DNA of 35,997 bases from Clostridiales bacterium (GCA_029226065.1 JAQXXM010000014.1:1-35997), one strand, 5' to 3'. Positions 17,336 through 28,166 are shown, numbered from the stretch's first letter. Made by a program: numbers and translations. Notes: generated by a model not told the origin, from the letters alone.

Positions 17336-20300
17336 TATGAATTTGATTAATATGCTTGACGGCTACCGTCCTTTTGAGGGGATAGTAAAAAACCTCAAAA
17401 ACGGCTCAGTGTCAGTCTCGGGCGTTGCCCAGACGGCACAGGCACAGTTGATTTCTGCAATATCTTCAAAAATGTCGGCAAATACGCTTATTATAACGTA
17501 TTCGGATATGGAATCACGTGCCGTACTGTCGGATTTACGGCTCTACACTGATAATGCGGTGATATTTCCGTCAAAGGAATACGTATATTACAATATCGAA
17601 ACAATGGGACGTGCAAACGAAAATGCACGTCTTGCTGTGCTTAATAAAATACTTACGGGCAACGTTACTGTAGTAGCATCGGTTGATGCAATTATGACAT
17701 ATACAGCCGAAAAGAAACGGTTTATAAAAAACACGCTGAAGCTGAATGTAGGCGATGAGTGCAGTGTGTCAGAGCTTGGCGAAAAGCTTGTAGCTATGGG
17801 CTATAAACGTGAGGAAATTACAGAGGGCGTAGGTCAGTTTTCAATGCGGGGCGGAATTTGTGACGTGTTTGCACCCGGCATGAAAGATCCTGTCCGTCTG
17901 GAATTCTGGGGCGACGAAATTGATTCTGTAAGAAGCTATGATGCAGATACGCAAAGGACACTTGAAAACATAGACTCGGTACAGATAATCCCTGTGACGG
18001 AGGCACTATACTCACCCAAACGCCGTGAGGAAATAATAGTCGAGCTGTCACGCAGACTAAAAAACGCAAAACGCAAGGGCGATGGAGATTATGCAAAAAC
18101 ATTAGAGGCGGATATTGAGCAGTTTTCCGAACGTCATACTTTCCCGTCAGTCGATAAATATGTGTCGCTGATATACGGCGGTATACCGTCAGTGCTTGAT
18201 TATTTTGATGCTGATACTACTGTGTTTGTAATAGATCCTAAGCGTGTGTGCGAGAGAATGAAAGCTTTTTTATGGGAAAAACACGAACAGTTTACTGAAC
18301 TCAAATTAAAGGGCGTTATTGCAGATACAAAGACAGAACTGTATAAAACACAGCAAGAGGTTATTTTAGCACTTTCGGGTATGAGGCTTACGGCTTTTGA
18401 GATGCTCTCACACACGAAAAATGATTTTACATTCAGGCATCTTGAGAGTATAGAGTCCAAAACTACAGTATCATTCCATGGTAAGCTTGAGTATCTGTTT
18501 GAGGATTTAAAGCGTTGGCAGGAAACAGGCTATACTGTAATCGTACTTGCCGTAACGGAGGGACGTGCAAAAAATCTTGCGGGTGTATTTAACGAGCGTG
18601 GTATATCGGCACGGATAAGTGAAGATAAATCCTTTAAAAAGGGCGAGACGGTAATAGTAAACGGTGTAAGCTCGGGAGGATTTGAATATCCCGAATTAAA
18701 GCTTGTTCTTGTGTCGGAACAGGAAATATTTAAAGCGGAGGACTCACGAAAAAAACGCCATAAAGAGGCACAGAACAGGATTAAGTCATATAATGATATT
18801 TCGGTGGGCGACTATGTTGTCCACGCCGCACACGGTATAGCGGTGTATCAGGGGATAACAAAAATGACGGTTGAGGGTATTTCAAAGGATTATCTGAAAC
18901 TGCAATACAGAGATTCGGATGTTTTATATGTTCCTGTTGACCAGCTTTCGATGCTGTATAAATATAGCGGAAAAGGTGACGAAAAGACCGTAAAGGTAAA
19001 TAAGTTAGGCACCCAGGAATGGAGCAAGCAAAGGCATAAGGTCAAGGAGTCTACCGATAAGCTTGCAAAAGAGCTTATTAAGCTTTACGCAAAGCGTGAG
19101 AATACGGTAGGGTATGCTTTTTCCGAGGACACAGCGTGGCAGCGTGAATTTGAGGACACGTTTGCGTATGCAGAAACTACAGACCAGTTGAGAAGCATCG
19201 AGGAAGTCAAAGCCGATATGGAAAAAAGCGTGCCTATGGACAGACTTTTATGCGGTGATGTAGGCTTCGGTAAAACAGAGGTGGCACTGCGTGCGGCATT
19301 TAAAGCGGTATGCGACAGTAAGCAGGTGGTGTATTTATGCCCCACAACCGTTCTTGCAATGCAGCATTACGAAACCTTTAAAAGCCGAATGTCGGATTTT
19401 CCGATAACGGTTGAAATGATGTCGAGATTTCGTACGGCAAAACAACAGAAGGATATATTAAAAAAGCTTAGTGACGGCCGAATCGACATTATAATCGGTA
19501 CGCACAGACTGCTTTCGGGCGATGTTAAATATCATGATCTTGGACTTTTAATAATTGATGAGGAACAGCGGTTCGGTGTTGCTCACAAGGAGAAAATAAA
19601 AGAGCTCAAAACAAATATAGATGTACTGACAATGACAGCGACACCTATTCCGAGAACGCTGAATATGGCAATGACATCAGTACGTGATATGAGCGTTTTA
19701 ACAGAGCCGCCAGGAAACCGTTACCCTGTGCAGACATACGTTCTTGAACATAATGAAAACGTTGTGTGCGATGCAATTTCAAAGGAGCTTGCCCGAGGCG
19801 GACAGGTATTTTATCTGTATAACCGTGTTCAGGGAATTTACCACAAGGCAGAATGGCTAAAAGAACAGTTCCCTGATGCGAGAATAGCGGTGGGGCACGG
19901 TAAAATGAACGAAAATGAGCTTGAGAATATAATGTACGATATGGCAAGCGGAGAGACTGATATTTTAGTATGTACCACCATAATTGAGACAGGACTTGAT
20001 ATTCCCAATGCCAACACAATGATTATTGAAAACGCAGACAAAATGGGACTTGCACAGCTGTATCAGCTTCGGGGCAGAGTGGGCAGGTCAAACCGTATGG
20101 CTTATGCGTATCTGACATATAAAAAGGATAAGGTGCTGTCTGACGTTTCGCAAAAACGGCTTAGTGCCATACGTGAGTTTACAGAGTTCGGCTCGGGCTT
20201 TAAAATTGCTATGCGAGATCTTGAAATACGTGGTGCAGGCGATATTTTAGGCCCACAGCAGCATGGTCATTTAGATAACGTGGGATATGATATGTATTGC

Positions 20301-20807
20301 AAAATCCTAAGTGAGAGCATAAACGAGGCTAAGGGCATAACGACACCGCAAAGTCACGATGTTACCATAGATATAAACGTCAATGCGTATATACCCGAAA
20401 CGTATATAGACTCTGTAAATCAGCGTATCAATATGTATAAACGGATTTCCGCAATTGAGACGGAGGAGGACGAAATCGAGATAACTGATGAGCTTATCGA
20501 CCGTTACGGTGATATGCCAAAGCCTGTTATGAATATTATATCGGTTGCGTCACTTAAAACAGATGCACGAGAGGTAGGTTGTATTGAAATTGTACAGCGT
20601 GCACAGCTGATATTGAAATTTGCACCCGACAGACTGACACCTGAGGTAGTGTTCGGGCTGGATGATAAATTCCGAGGCAGAGTTAAGGTGTTATCCGACC
20701 AGACGCCGTCACTTTCCGTCAGATTGACGGAAAAGGACGGAAATATTCTGCAATTTGTTAAAAAATTATTAATTTTAATAAAAGAATTGCAAAATCCGAA
20801 AAAATGA
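17328..20807 (+). CDS. mfd: Transcription-repair coupling factor Mfd
   Basis: 1159 aa; DRLLCGDVGFGKTEVALRAAFKAV, DEEQRFGVAHKE, helicase motifs, TRCF C-terminus. Confidence 0.97.
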   Translation: MDNMNLINMLDGYRPFEGIVKNLKNGSVSVSGVAQTAQAQLISAISSKMSANTLIITYSDMESRAVLSDLRLYTDNAVIFPSKEYVYYNIETMGRANENARLAVLNKILTGNVTVVASVDAIMTYTAEKKRFIKNTLKLNVGDECSVSELGEKLVAMGYKREEITEGVGQFSMRGGICDVFAPGMKDPVRLEFWGDEIDSVRSYDADTQRTLENIDSVQIIPVTEALYSPKRREEIIVELSRRLKNAKRKGDGDYAKTLEADIEQFSERHTFPSVDKYVSLIYGGIPSVLDYFDADTTVFVIDPKRVCERMKAFLWEKHEQFTELKLKGVIADTKTELYKTQQEVILALSGMRLTAFEMLSHTKNDFTFRHLESIESKTTVSFHGKLEYLFEDLKRWQETGYTVIVLAVTEGRAKNLAGVFNERGISARISEDKSFKKGETVIVNGVSSGGFEYPELKLVLVSEQEIFKAEDSRKKRHKEAQNRIKSYNDISVGDYVVHAAHGIAVYQGITKMTVEGISKDYLKLQYRDSDVLYVPVDQLSMLYKYSGKGDEKTVKVNKLGTQEWSKQRHKVKESTDKLAKELIKLYAKRENTVGYAFSEDTAWQREFEDTFAYAETTDQLRSIEEVKADMEKSVPMDRLLCGDVGFGKTEVALRAAFKAVCDSKQVVYLCPTTVLAMQHYETFKSRMSDFPITVEMMSRFRTAKQQKDILKKLSDGRIDIIIGTHRLLSGDVKYHDLGLLIIDEEQRFGVAHKEKIKELKTNIDVLTMTATPIPRTLNMAMTSVRDMSVLTEPPGNRYPVQTYVLEHNENVVCDAISKELARGGQVFYLYNRVQGIYHKAEWLKEQFPDARIAVGHGKMNENELENIMYDMASGETDILVCTTIIETGLDIPNANTMIIENADKMGLAQLYQLRGRVGRSNRMAYAYLTYKKDKVLSDVSQKRLSAIREFTEFGSGFKIAMRDLEIRGAGDILGPQQHGHLDNVGYDMYCKILSESINEAKGITTPQSHDVTIDINVNAYIPETYIDSVNQRINMYKRISAIETEEDEIEITDELIDRYGDMPKPVMNIISVASLKTDAREVGCIEIVQRAQLILKFAPDRLTPEVVFGLDDKFRGRVKVLSDQTPSLSVRLTEKDGNILQFVKKLLILIKELQNPKK

Positions 20808-20815
20808 TGTATAAT
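20787..20815 (+). promoter_or_regulatory. Promoter of the peptidylprolyl isomerase gene, overlapping the mfd stop codon
   Basis: TTGCAA (20787-20792), 17 bp, TATAAT (20810-20815). Confidence 0.65.
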
Positions 20816-20859
20816 GGATATATTACTTTTTATATTACAAAGAAGGAAGGAAAAATAAA

Positions 20860-21846
20860 ATGAAAAAAATGAGTTTTGTAGCCGTTATGGCGGCAGGTGC
20901 TTTGGCATTGTCTGCGTGCGGCGGAAACGGAGAATTAAAGAAAACCGCAATTAAGGTAGGCGATGTTACGGTAACAGCAGGAGATGTTGCAGTTATGGCA
21001 CAGACACAGATGTCATACGGTGCTACAGATTTCGATAGTGCTATGATGGATTTGGCAAAAGACATAAAGAAGTCTTTTGAATACGGCGAGCTTGGAAAAG
21101 CTATGAAGCTTGAGCTTACTGACGAGGATAAGGAGCAGGCAATTGCGACAAGAGCACAGTATGCATCAAGTGCAGGCGGATACGAGGCATACAGCAAGTA
21201 TCTTAATGAGAACGGTTCAGATATAGAGTTTCTTGACGAGCTGTTCACTGCAAGCCTTTATATGAGTAAGGTACAGGATAAGGTTACAGAGGAGCTAAAG
21301 GATAAGGAAGTTACAGATGACGAGCTTAAGAAGTTCTATGATGAGAATTATCTTTGCGCAAAGCACATCCTTGTAAATAAGCCGGCAGAGGGCGAAGAGC
21401 CGGCAGAGGGCGAGAAACAGGGTGAGGAGCTTGCAAAGGAGCTTTTGGAGAGAGCCAAGAACGGTGAGGACTTTGACGCAATGATTAAGGAATACTCACA
21501 AGACCCGGGTTCTGAAAGCAACCCCAACGGATACGTATTCACAGACGGCGAAATGGTTGAGTCTTTTGAGAACGGTGTAAAGAGCATTAAGTCGGGTGAA
21601 TTTACATTAGTTGAGTCGGATTATGGCTATCACGTAATTTTGAGACTTGACCTTCCGGCATTTGAGGACTATAAGGACAAGGTTTCCACAACTTACGAGA
21701 ACAAGAGAATTGAAAACAGAGTAGAGGAACTTTTGAAGGAAAACGGTATCGAGTCAACTATGGACGAGGACGCTATAAAGGCTGTAAAGCAGGATATGAT
21801 TGGAGAGGCACCAAAGTCACAATCTAACACAAGTATGTCATATTGA
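20860..21846 (+). CDS. Lipoprotein parvulin-type peptidylprolyl isomerase (PrsA-like foldase)
   Basis: Lipobox LSAC; KHILVNK...EELAKELLERAKNGEDFDAMIKEYSQDPGS rotamase core. Confidence 0.88.
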   Translation: MKKMSFVAVMAAGALALSACGGNGELKKTAIKVGDVTVTAGDVAVMAQTQMSYGATDFDSAMMDLAKDIKKSFEYGELGKAMKLELTDEDKEQAIATRAQYASSAGGYEAYSKYLNENGSDIEFLDELFTASLYMSKVQDKVTEELKDKEVTDDELKKFYDENYLCAKHILVNKPAEGEEPAEGEKQGEELAKELLERAKNGEDFDAMIKEYSQDPGSESNPNGYVFTDGEMVESFENGVKSIKSGEFTLVESDYGYHVILRLDLPAFEDYKDKVSTTYENKRIENRVEELLKENGIESTMDEDAIKAVKQDMIGEAPKSQSNTSMSY

Positions 21847-21853
21847 TAATGTT

Positions 21854-21897
21854 AAAAGGCGCTGTTTGGAAAAACACTTCCGACAGTGCTTTTTTTA
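21854..21897 (+). terminator. Terminator after the PpiC gene
   Basis: AAAGGCGCTGT...ACAGTGCTTTTTTT. Confidence 0.75.
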
Positions 21898-21917
21898 TGG
21901 AAAATATGCGGATTTAC

Positions 21918-21946
21918 TTGCATTTTTAGGAGTTTTATGGTATAAT
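21918..21946 (+). promoter_or_regulatory. gyrA promoter
   Basis: TTGCAT (21918-21923), 17 bp, TGG-TATAAT (21941-21946). Confidence 0.75.
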
Positions 21947-21965
21947 AAATGCATATATGATACCA
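21935..21965 (+). repeat. Direct repeat copy 1 (-10 region of gyrA promoter)
   Basis: TTATGGTATAATAAATGCATATATGATACCA. Confidence 0.75.
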
Positions 21966-21998
21966 AACCCTGACGGGTTTGTAATTGATGCATTTATT
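21944..21998 (+). promoter_or_regulatory. Structured gyrA leader hairpin I
   Basis: AATAAATGCAT (21944-21954)/ATGCATTTATT (21988-21998), 11-bp perfect; inner AAACCC-tgac-GGGTTT (21965-21980). Confidence 0.6.
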
Positions 21999-22012
21999 GA
22001 TATCGGTGTGAA

Positions 22013-22035
22013 GCAAAGCAGATAAGCTGCTTTGC
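22013..22035 (+). promoter_or_regulatory. Structured gyrA leader hairpin II
   Basis: GCAAAGCAG-ataag-CTGCTTTGC perfect 9-bp stem, extendable by GTG/CAC across an AA bulge. Confidence 0.6.
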
Positions 22036-22037
22036 AC

Positions 22038-22068
22038 TTATGATATAATGAATACATATACGATACCA
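22038..22068 (+). repeat. Direct repeat copy 2, just upstream of the gyrA RBS
   Basis: TTATGATATAATGAATACATATACGATACCA, 27/31 to copy 1, period 103. Confidence 0.75.
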
Positions 22069-22085
22069 TACAAGGAGAAAAAGAT

Positions 22086-24593
22086 ATGGCTAAAAAATCT
22101 AAGGAGCTGCCTTTTGACAGAGAAGCGTTGAACGATCAAAAAATAGTTGGCGTTGAATTAAATAATGAAATGCAAAAGGCATATATTGATTATGCAATGA
22201 GCGTTATTGTGAGCCGTGCGTTACCTGATGTACGTGACGGCTTAAAGCCTGTTCATAGACGAATTTTATACAATATGTATGAGGACGGTCTTTTTTATGA
22301 GGCCGATTTCAGAAAGTCGGCAACAACCGTTGGTGACGTTTTAGGTAGGTATCATCCGCACGGCGATGCTTCCGTTTACGATGCTATGGTCCGTTTGGGA
22401 CAGCCTTTCTCGTTGAGATATCCGCTTGTACAGGGAAAGGGTAACTTCGGCTCAATCGACGGTGACCCGCCTGCCGCTTACCGTTATACGGAAGCAAAGA
22501 TGGCGAAAATTTCCGCATCAATGCTTACGGACATCGAAAAGGAAACAGTTGATTTTGTTCCGAACTTTGACGATACAAGAAAGGAACCTGACGTTTTACC
22601 GTCAAGATTTCCGAATTTGCTTGTAAACGGCTCAAACGGTATTGCTGTAGGTATGGCGACTAATATACCGCCTCATAACCTTACAGAGGCAGTTGATGCC
22701 ATAATTGCCGCAATAGACGATCCAATGATTACCATTGAGGAGCTGATGCAGTATCTGCCTGGCCCGGACTTTCCGACAGGTGGAGTAATTATGGGCAAAA
22801 GCGGTATACGTCAGGCGTACACCACAGGCAGAGGCAAAATTATACTCCGTGCAAAAGCTGAGATTGAGGAATACGATAACGGAAAACAGCGTATTATCGT
22901 AACCGAGATACCGTACAAGGTTAATAAGGCGCAGATGGAGAAGCACATAAACGACCTTATTCGTGATGGCAAGCTTGACGGTATTTCGTCAACACGTGAC
23001 GAATCATCAAGTGACATACGTCTTGTAATAGACCTTAAGCGTGACGCCAATGCTAACGTTGTGCTTAACAATCTGTACAAGTATACAGAGATGCAGGAGT
23101 CATTTGGTATAATTCTTATAGCACTTGTTGACAAAGTGCCAAAGCTTCTTAATCTTAAAGAGGTGATTGATTACTATATAGCACATCAGGAGGACGTTAT
23201 AGTACGCCGTACACGCTATGAGCTTAGAAAGGCTCAGGAACGTGCACACTTGCTTGAGGGCTATAAAGTAGTTGTAGACAACGTTGACGAGGTTATACGC
23301 ATAATCCGAGCATCAAAATCAATCGCTGATGCTAAAGAAAAGCTAAGCGAAAGATTTGGGCTTGACGAAATTCAGGCAACGGCAATCGTTCAGATGCAGT
23401 TAGGACGTTTGTCAGGTCTTGAAATTGAAAAGATTGAGTCGGAATACGAAAGTGTTATTGCGAAAATCAGTGAGTATGAGGGTATTCTCGCAGACGAAAC
23501 AAAGGTATGTGAGATTATAAAAAATGACCTTATTGCGCTTAAGAATAAATATGGCGATCCACGCCGTACAGAAATAGCTATGGACTACTCAAATCTTGAG
23601 GATGAGGATTTGATAGAAGAAGAGGAGTGTATCCTGACTCTCACTCATAACGGATACACAAAGCGTATGCCTGTTGACACGTATCGTTCCCAGAACAGAG
23701 GAGGACGAGGTATAACGGGTGTAACGACACGTGAGGAGGACTTCGTTGAGCATTTGTTTACGTGTTCAACTCATGATAATATCCTGTTCTTTACAACAAA
23801 GGGTATGGTTTACAGACTGAAGGGTTATCATATACCTGAGTCGGGACGTACCGCAAAGGGTATGGCAATTGTGAATTTGCTCCCGCTTGAGAATGATGAG
23901 AAAATCAGTGCTATGATACCTGTTCGTGAGTTTAATAACGGTGACTATTTGACATTCGTTACACGTGGCGGACTTGTAAAACGTACCGATATTATGGACT
24001 ATGCAAGAATACGTCAAAACGGTTTGCGTGCTATTGAGCTTGTTGACGGTGACGAGCTGATAAGCGTAAACAAGACCGATGGTGAGCAGGAGTTAATCAT
24101 TGCAACTCATAACGGATTTGCGGTAAGGTTTAAGGAAACTGACGCAAGGGCAATGGGAAGAACAACACGAGGCGTTAAAGCGGTAGAGTTGCGTGAAGAT
24201 GACAGAGTTGTATCTGCCATGGTTGTAAATCCCGACAAGGATGTTCTTGCTATTACCGAGGGCGGTTACGGAAAACGTACCGAGGTTAGCGAGTATCGTT
24301 TGCAGTCACGAGGCGGTAAGGGCATTTTCACTTATAAAATTACAGAAAAGACAGGTAAGCTTGCAGGTCTTGTTTCTGCGGGCGATGACGAGGACGTTAT
24401 GCTTATAACATCTGAAGGAGTAGTGATAAGACTTCACGTTGATGGTATAAGCCGATTTGGACGTCAGACACAGGGTGTTCGTCTTGTTAAGATGAAAGAC
24501 GGTGTATCGGTTGTGAGCGTTGCACTAACCGAGAAGTATGAAGAAGCCGAGACAGTAACCGATGAATCGGTAACAGACGAGTCGGAAGAATAA
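22086..24593 (+). CDS. gyrA: DNA gyrase subunit A
   Basis: [29 protein letters not shown]; GyrA box QSRGGKGI in C-terminus. Confidence 0.97.
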   Translation: MAKKSKELPFDREALNDQKIVGVELNNEMQKAYIDYAMSVIVSRALPDVRDGLKPVHRRILYNMYEDGLFYEADFRKSATTVGDVLGRYHPHGDASVYDAMVRLGQPFSLRYPLVQGKGNFGSIDGDPPAAYRYTEAKMAKISASMLTDIEKETVDFVPNFDDTRKEPDVLPSRFPNLLVNGSNGIAVGMATNIPPHNLTEAVDAIIAAIDDPMITIEELMQYLPGPDFPTGGVIMGKSGIRQAYTTGRGKIILRAKAEIEEYDNGKQRIIVTEIPYKVNKAQMEKHINDLIRDGKLDGISSTRDESSSDIRLVIDLKRDANANVVLNNLYKYTEMQESFGIILIALVDKVPKLLNLKEVIDYYIAHQEDVIVRRTRYELRKAQERAHLLEGYKVVVDNVDEVIRIIRASKSIADAKEKLSERFGLDEIQATAIVQMQLGRLSGLEIEKIESEYESVIAKISEYEGILADETKVCEIIKNDLIALKNKYGDPRRTEIAMDYSNLEDEDLIEEEECILTLTHNGYTKRMPVDTYRSQNRGGRGITGVTTREEDFVEHLFTCSTHDNILFFTTKGMVYRLKGYHIPESGRTAKGMAIVNLLPLENDEKISAMIPVREFNNGDYLTFVTRGGLVKRTDIMDYARIRQNGLRAIELVDGDELISVNKTDGEQELIIATHNGFAVRFKETDARAMGRTTRGVKAVELREDDRVVSAMVVNPDKDVLAITEGGYGKRTEVSEYRLQSRGGKGIFTYKITEKTGKLAGLVSAGDDEDVMLITSEGVVIRLHVDGISRFGRQTQGVRLVKMKDGVSVVSVALTEKYEEAETVTDESVTDESEE

Positions 24594-24611
24594 TATGAAA
24601 GGGTAGTAGAT

Positions 24612-25085
24612 ATGAATATACAAATTGAAATGGAAAACGGCGGAATAATTAAGGCGGAGCTATATCCCGATGTTGCACCGATAACGGTAGAAAACTTCGT
24701 AAAGCTTATAAACGAAAACTTTTTTGACGGACTTGTGTTCCACCGTGTTATAGAAGGATTTATGATACAGGGCGGCGGATTTGATGCTGTGGGTAATCAT
24801 AAAGAGGCAGACTCAATTAAGGGTGAGTTTGATGCAAACGGTGTTAAGAATGAATTAAAGCATGAACGTGGCGTTTTGTCAATGGCAAGAACAATGTTCC
24901 CCAATAGTGCATCGAGCCAGTTCTTTATAATGCACCAGGATGCACCGCATCTTGACGGACAGTATGCAGCCTTCGGTAAGGTTACGGAGGGTATGGATGT
25001 TGTTGACGAAATTGCAGAGTGCCAGACGGCAATGGATGACAGCCCGATAGTGCCGCAGGTTATAAAGACAATAAAAATTATATAA
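24612..25085 (+). CDS. ppiB: Cyclophilin-type peptidylprolyl isomerase
   Basis: FHRVIEGFMIQGGGFD, SMARTMFPNSASSQFFI. Confidence 0.95.
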   Translation: MNIQIEMENGGIIKAELYPDVAPITVENFVKLINENFFDGLVFHRVIEGFMIQGGGFDAVGNHKEADSIKGEFDANGVKNELKHERGVLSMARTMFPNSASSQFFIMHQDAPHLDGQYAAFGKVTEGMDVVDEIAECQTAMDDSPIVPQVIKTIKII

Positions 25086-25091
25086 GATTTC

Positions 25092-25136
25092 ACATTACAA
25101 AAGGATTTTGCAAAACGCAAAATCCTTTTGTAATGT
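25092..25136. terminator. Bidirectional terminator between convergent ppiB and glyS
   Basis: Perfect 20-bp inverted repeat ACATTACAAAAGGATTTTGC / GCAAAATCCTTTTGTAATGT, 5-nt loop. Confidence 0.9.
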
Positions 25137-25139
25137 TCT

Positions 25140-26531
25140 TTAGAATGTCAATCTCTCATCAAGATAAGCTTCAAGCTCGTCTATCTTAACTCTTGTTTGC
25201 TCCATTGTATCTCTTTCACGTATTGTAACTGCGCCATCCTCGACAGAATCAAAGTCATAAGTTATACAGAATGGTGTGCCGATTTCGTCCTGTCTGCGGT
25301 AACGCTTACCGATTGAACCGGCATTGTCATATTCACAGTTATACTTCTTGCAAAGTCTGTCATATATCTCCGTAGCCTGTTCGTCAAGCTTCTTTGAAAG
25401 CGGGAGAATTGCAGCCTTAACAGGTGCTAATGCAGGGTGGAAGTGGAGAACGACTCTCGAATCGTCACCCTCAAGCTGTTCCTCGTCATACGCTTCACAC
25501 AGGAACGCAAGAACTACACGGTCAGCACCCAATGACGGCTCGATAACATACGGAACGTATTTTTCATTTGTTACAGGGTCCATATATTCAAGGTTTACGC
25601 CTGAATGATCTATATGCTGCTTTAAATCGTAGTCCGTTCTGTCTGCAATACCCCAAAGCTCGCCCCAACCGAACGGGAACATAAACTCGATATCCGATGT
25701 TGCCTTTGAATAGAACGCAAGCTCCTCGGGAGCATGGTCACGGAAACGCAAGCTTTCCTCACGAATATTAAGCGACTTTAAGAAGTCGATACAGAACTGT
25801 TTCCAGTATGCAAACCATTCAAGGTCGGTGTCAGGTTTACAGAAGAACTCAAGCTCCATCTGCTCAAATTCACGTGTCCGGAAGGTGAAGTTACCCGGCG
25901 TTATTTCGTTTCTGAACGACTTACCTATCTGTGCAATACCGAAAGGTATCTTTTTTCTCGATGAACGCTGAACATTCTTGAAGTTTACGAATATTCCCTG
26001 CGCCGTTTCGGGACGAAGATATATTGTGTTTTCGGTGTCCTCCGTAACGCCCTGGAATGTCTTAAACATAAGGTTGAACTGACGTATATCAGTGAAATTA
26101 CGCTTACCGCATTTCGGACACACAATCTCATGCTCGTCGATGTAATCCTTAAGCTGCTCGTTTGTCCAGCCGTCACAGCATATATCAGTGTTATGCTCCA
26201 CTGCATAGTCCTCAATAAGCTTGTCGGCTCTGTAACGTGCCTTACACTCCTTACAGTCCATAAGCGGGTCTGAGAAACCGCCTACGTGACCTGATGCAAC
26301 CCATGTTTCGGGGTTCATAAGTATTGCGCAGTCTATGCCAACATTATATTTTGACTCCTGAACAAACTTCTTCATCCACGCCTTTTTAACGTTGTTTTTC
26401 AGCTCTACGCCAAGCGGACCGTAATCCCAAGTATTTGCAAGACCGCCGTAAATTTCACTGCCTGCAAATATGAATCCTCTGCCCTTGCACAGCGCAACAA
26501 TTTTGTCCATTGTTTTATCAGTATTATTCAT
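25140..26531 (-). CDS. glyS: Glycine--tRNA ligase (single-chain alpha2 type); start moved to MNNTDK
   Basis: [60 protein letters not shown] gaggag before 26531. Confidence 0.96.
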   Translation of the reverse strand: MNNTDKTMDKIVALCKGRGFIFAGSEIYGGLANTWDYGPLGVELKNNVKKAWMKKFVQESKYNVGIDCAILMNPETWVASGHVGGFSDPLMDCKECKARYRADKLIEDYAVEHNTDICCDGWTNEQLKDYIDEHEIVCPKCGKRNFTDIRQFNLMFKTFQGVTEDTENTIYLRPETAQGIFVNFKNVQRSSRKKIPFGIAQIGKSFRNEITPGNFTFRTREFEQMELEFFCKPDTDLEWFAYWKQFCIDFLKSLNIREESLRFRDHAPEELAFYSKATSDIEFMFPFGWGELWGIADRTDYDLKQHIDHSGVNLEYMDPVTNEKYVPYVIEPSLGADRVVLAFLCEAYDEEQLEGDDSRVVLHFHPALAPVKAAILPLSKKLDEQATEIYDRLCKKYNCEYDNAGSIGKRYRRQDEIGTPFCITYDFDSVEDGAVTIRERDTMEQTRVKIDELEAYLDERLTF

Positions 26532-26694
26532 ATCTGTACTCCTCATATTATATAATAAGTTTGTACTATATTTTATAATAATAAGCGATATTTGTCAAGT
26601 CCTATTCCGTTTTATTTTTCATATACCTTGTTTTGTGAACATAGTATCTACAATAAAGGGTGTAAAACAGGATTTATTTGTTAAAAATACAATA

Positions 26695-26723
26695 TTGAAA
26701 AATCAAATGTTTTGTGGTAGAAT
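26695..26723 (+). promoter_or_regulatory. Promoter of the GT2 gene
   Basis: TTGAAA (26695-26700), 17 bp, TGG-TAGAAT (26718-26723). Confidence 0.7.
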
Positions 26724-26793
26724 TTCTATGATAGAGAGAAACGTGGGCGGAGAGTTAATATTGCTTAATTGAGCGGTAGATTAGGAGATTAAA

Positions 26794-28047
26794 ATGGAAT
26801 TTGTTAAATCATTTAACTTTGCTATGTGCATATTTTTCATAGTATGCTATGCATATCAGTTCGTGTATATTGCAATACCGTTTATAAAGAAGGATAAGCC
26901 TCACAAGCAGGTAAAGATGCATAAGTTTGCCGTACTTATATCGGCGAGGAACGAATCGTCTGTTATTGCAAATCTGCTTGAAAGTATAAAATCGCAGACA
27001 TATCCGCAAGAGCTTGTAGATATATTTTTGGTTGCCGACAACTGTACCGATAATACGGCGGAAATAGGTAGAAATTGCGGTGTGCATGTGTATGAGCGTT
27101 TTGACCGTGTTAAGGTGGGAAAAGGCTATGCCTTGAATTTCGCTTTGGATAAAATCAAGAATGAGTACGGCGATAATTATTTTGACGCATATTTTGTGTT
27201 TGATGCCGATAATGTCCTTGACCCCAACTACATAGAGGAAATGAACAAGACATTCTCTGACGGATATGATATTCTGACAAGTTACCGCAACTCAAAGAAC
27301 TACGGTGATAACTGGATTTCGGCAGGTTATGCATTATGGTTTTTGCGTGAATCAAAATATTTGAACTATCCTCGTATGCTCCTTGATACAAGCTGTGCGA
27401 TTTCAGGTACGGGATTTATGTTCAGTCAGAAAGTAATTAACCGCACAAACGGATGGAATTACTATCTTTTAACCGAGGATATTGAATTTTCAGTTGATAA
27501 CATAACGAATAATCATCGTATAGGCTTTTGTAAGAATGCCGTTTTGTACGATGAACAGCCAAATGAGTTTGCTCAGTCGGTACGCCAGAGAATGAGATGG
27601 GCAAAGGGCTATATACAGGTGTTTACGAATTACGGAAAGCGTCTTTTAAAAGGCACTTTCAAAGGTGACAGCTTCGCTTGCTTTGATATGACAATGACAA
27701 TTATGCCTGCAATTGTAACTACAATATTGAGCTTGGCGGTGAATGGCACTGCTGTTATAGCAGGACTTATTGCAGGTGTAAGCATTGCTCCCGTAATTGA
27801 AGCACTTATCGGTATGGCGTTGGGAATGTATGGCACAATGTTTTTTATCGGCACTGTTACTACTGTAACGGAATGGAAGAATATATATACCCCAGCAAAG
27901 AAAAAGATTTTGTATATGTTCACATTCCCCATATTTATGTTTACATACGTACCGATAACGGTTATGGCACTCTTTAAAAAGGTTGAGTGGAAACCGATAG
28001 TGCATAGCAAGTCAAAGAGTCTTGCAGATATAAAAAATATGAACTGA
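26794..28047 (+). CDS. Membrane-bound family 2 glycosyltransferase
   Basis: TM helices, SARNESSVIANLLESIKSQTYP, FDADN, TED, QRMRWAKG (QxxRW). Confidence 0.9.
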   Translation: MEFVKSFNFAMCIFFIVCYAYQFVYIAIPFIKKDKPHKQVKMHKFAVLISARNESSVIANLLESIKSQTYPQELVDIFLVADNCTDNTAEIGRNCGVHVYERFDRVKVGKGYALNFALDKIKNEYGDNYFDAYFVFDADNVLDPNYIEEMNKTFSDGYDILTSYRNSKNYGDNWISAGYALWFLRESKYLNYPRMLLDTSCAISGTGFMFSQKVINRTNGWNYYLLTEDIEFSVDNITNNHRIGFCKNAVLYDEQPNEFAQSVRQRMRWAKGYIQVFTNYGKRLLKGTFKGDSFACFDMTMTIMPAIVTTILSLAVNGTAVIAGLIAGVSIAPVIEALIGMALGMYGTMFFIGTVTTVTEWKNIYTPAKKKILYMFTFPIFMFTYVPITVMALFKKVEWKPIVHSKSKSLADIKNMN

Positions 28048-28051
28048 ATGT

Positions 28052-28090
28052 AAAACACGTCATTTTCAACAGAATTTGACGTGTTTTTTT
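28052..28090 (+). terminator. Terminator after the GT2 gene
   Basis: AAAACACGTCA...TGACGTGTTTTTTT. Confidence 0.85.
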
Positions 28091-28101
28091 GTGTATTACC
28101 A

Positions 28102-28130
28102 TTGACTTTTTGCGATATATGTAGTAAAAT
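28102..28130 (+). promoter_or_regulatory. metK promoter
   Basis: TTGACT (28102-28107), 17 bp, TAAAAT (28125-28130). Confidence 0.65.
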
Positions 28131-28166
28131 AGTGAATATGATACTTTTATAGAAAGGAGCCCGAAA

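Noticed and set aside
26532-26700. T-box or glycine riboswitch upstream of glyS
   Set aside because: No T-box sequence, no specifier/antiterminator stems and no terminator seen in the short AT-rich upstream region.
28091-28166. SAM riboswitch upstream of metK
   Set aside because: Only ~75 bp between the preceding terminator and the metK start, filled by a promoter and RBS; no room for a SAM-I type aptamer and none recognised.
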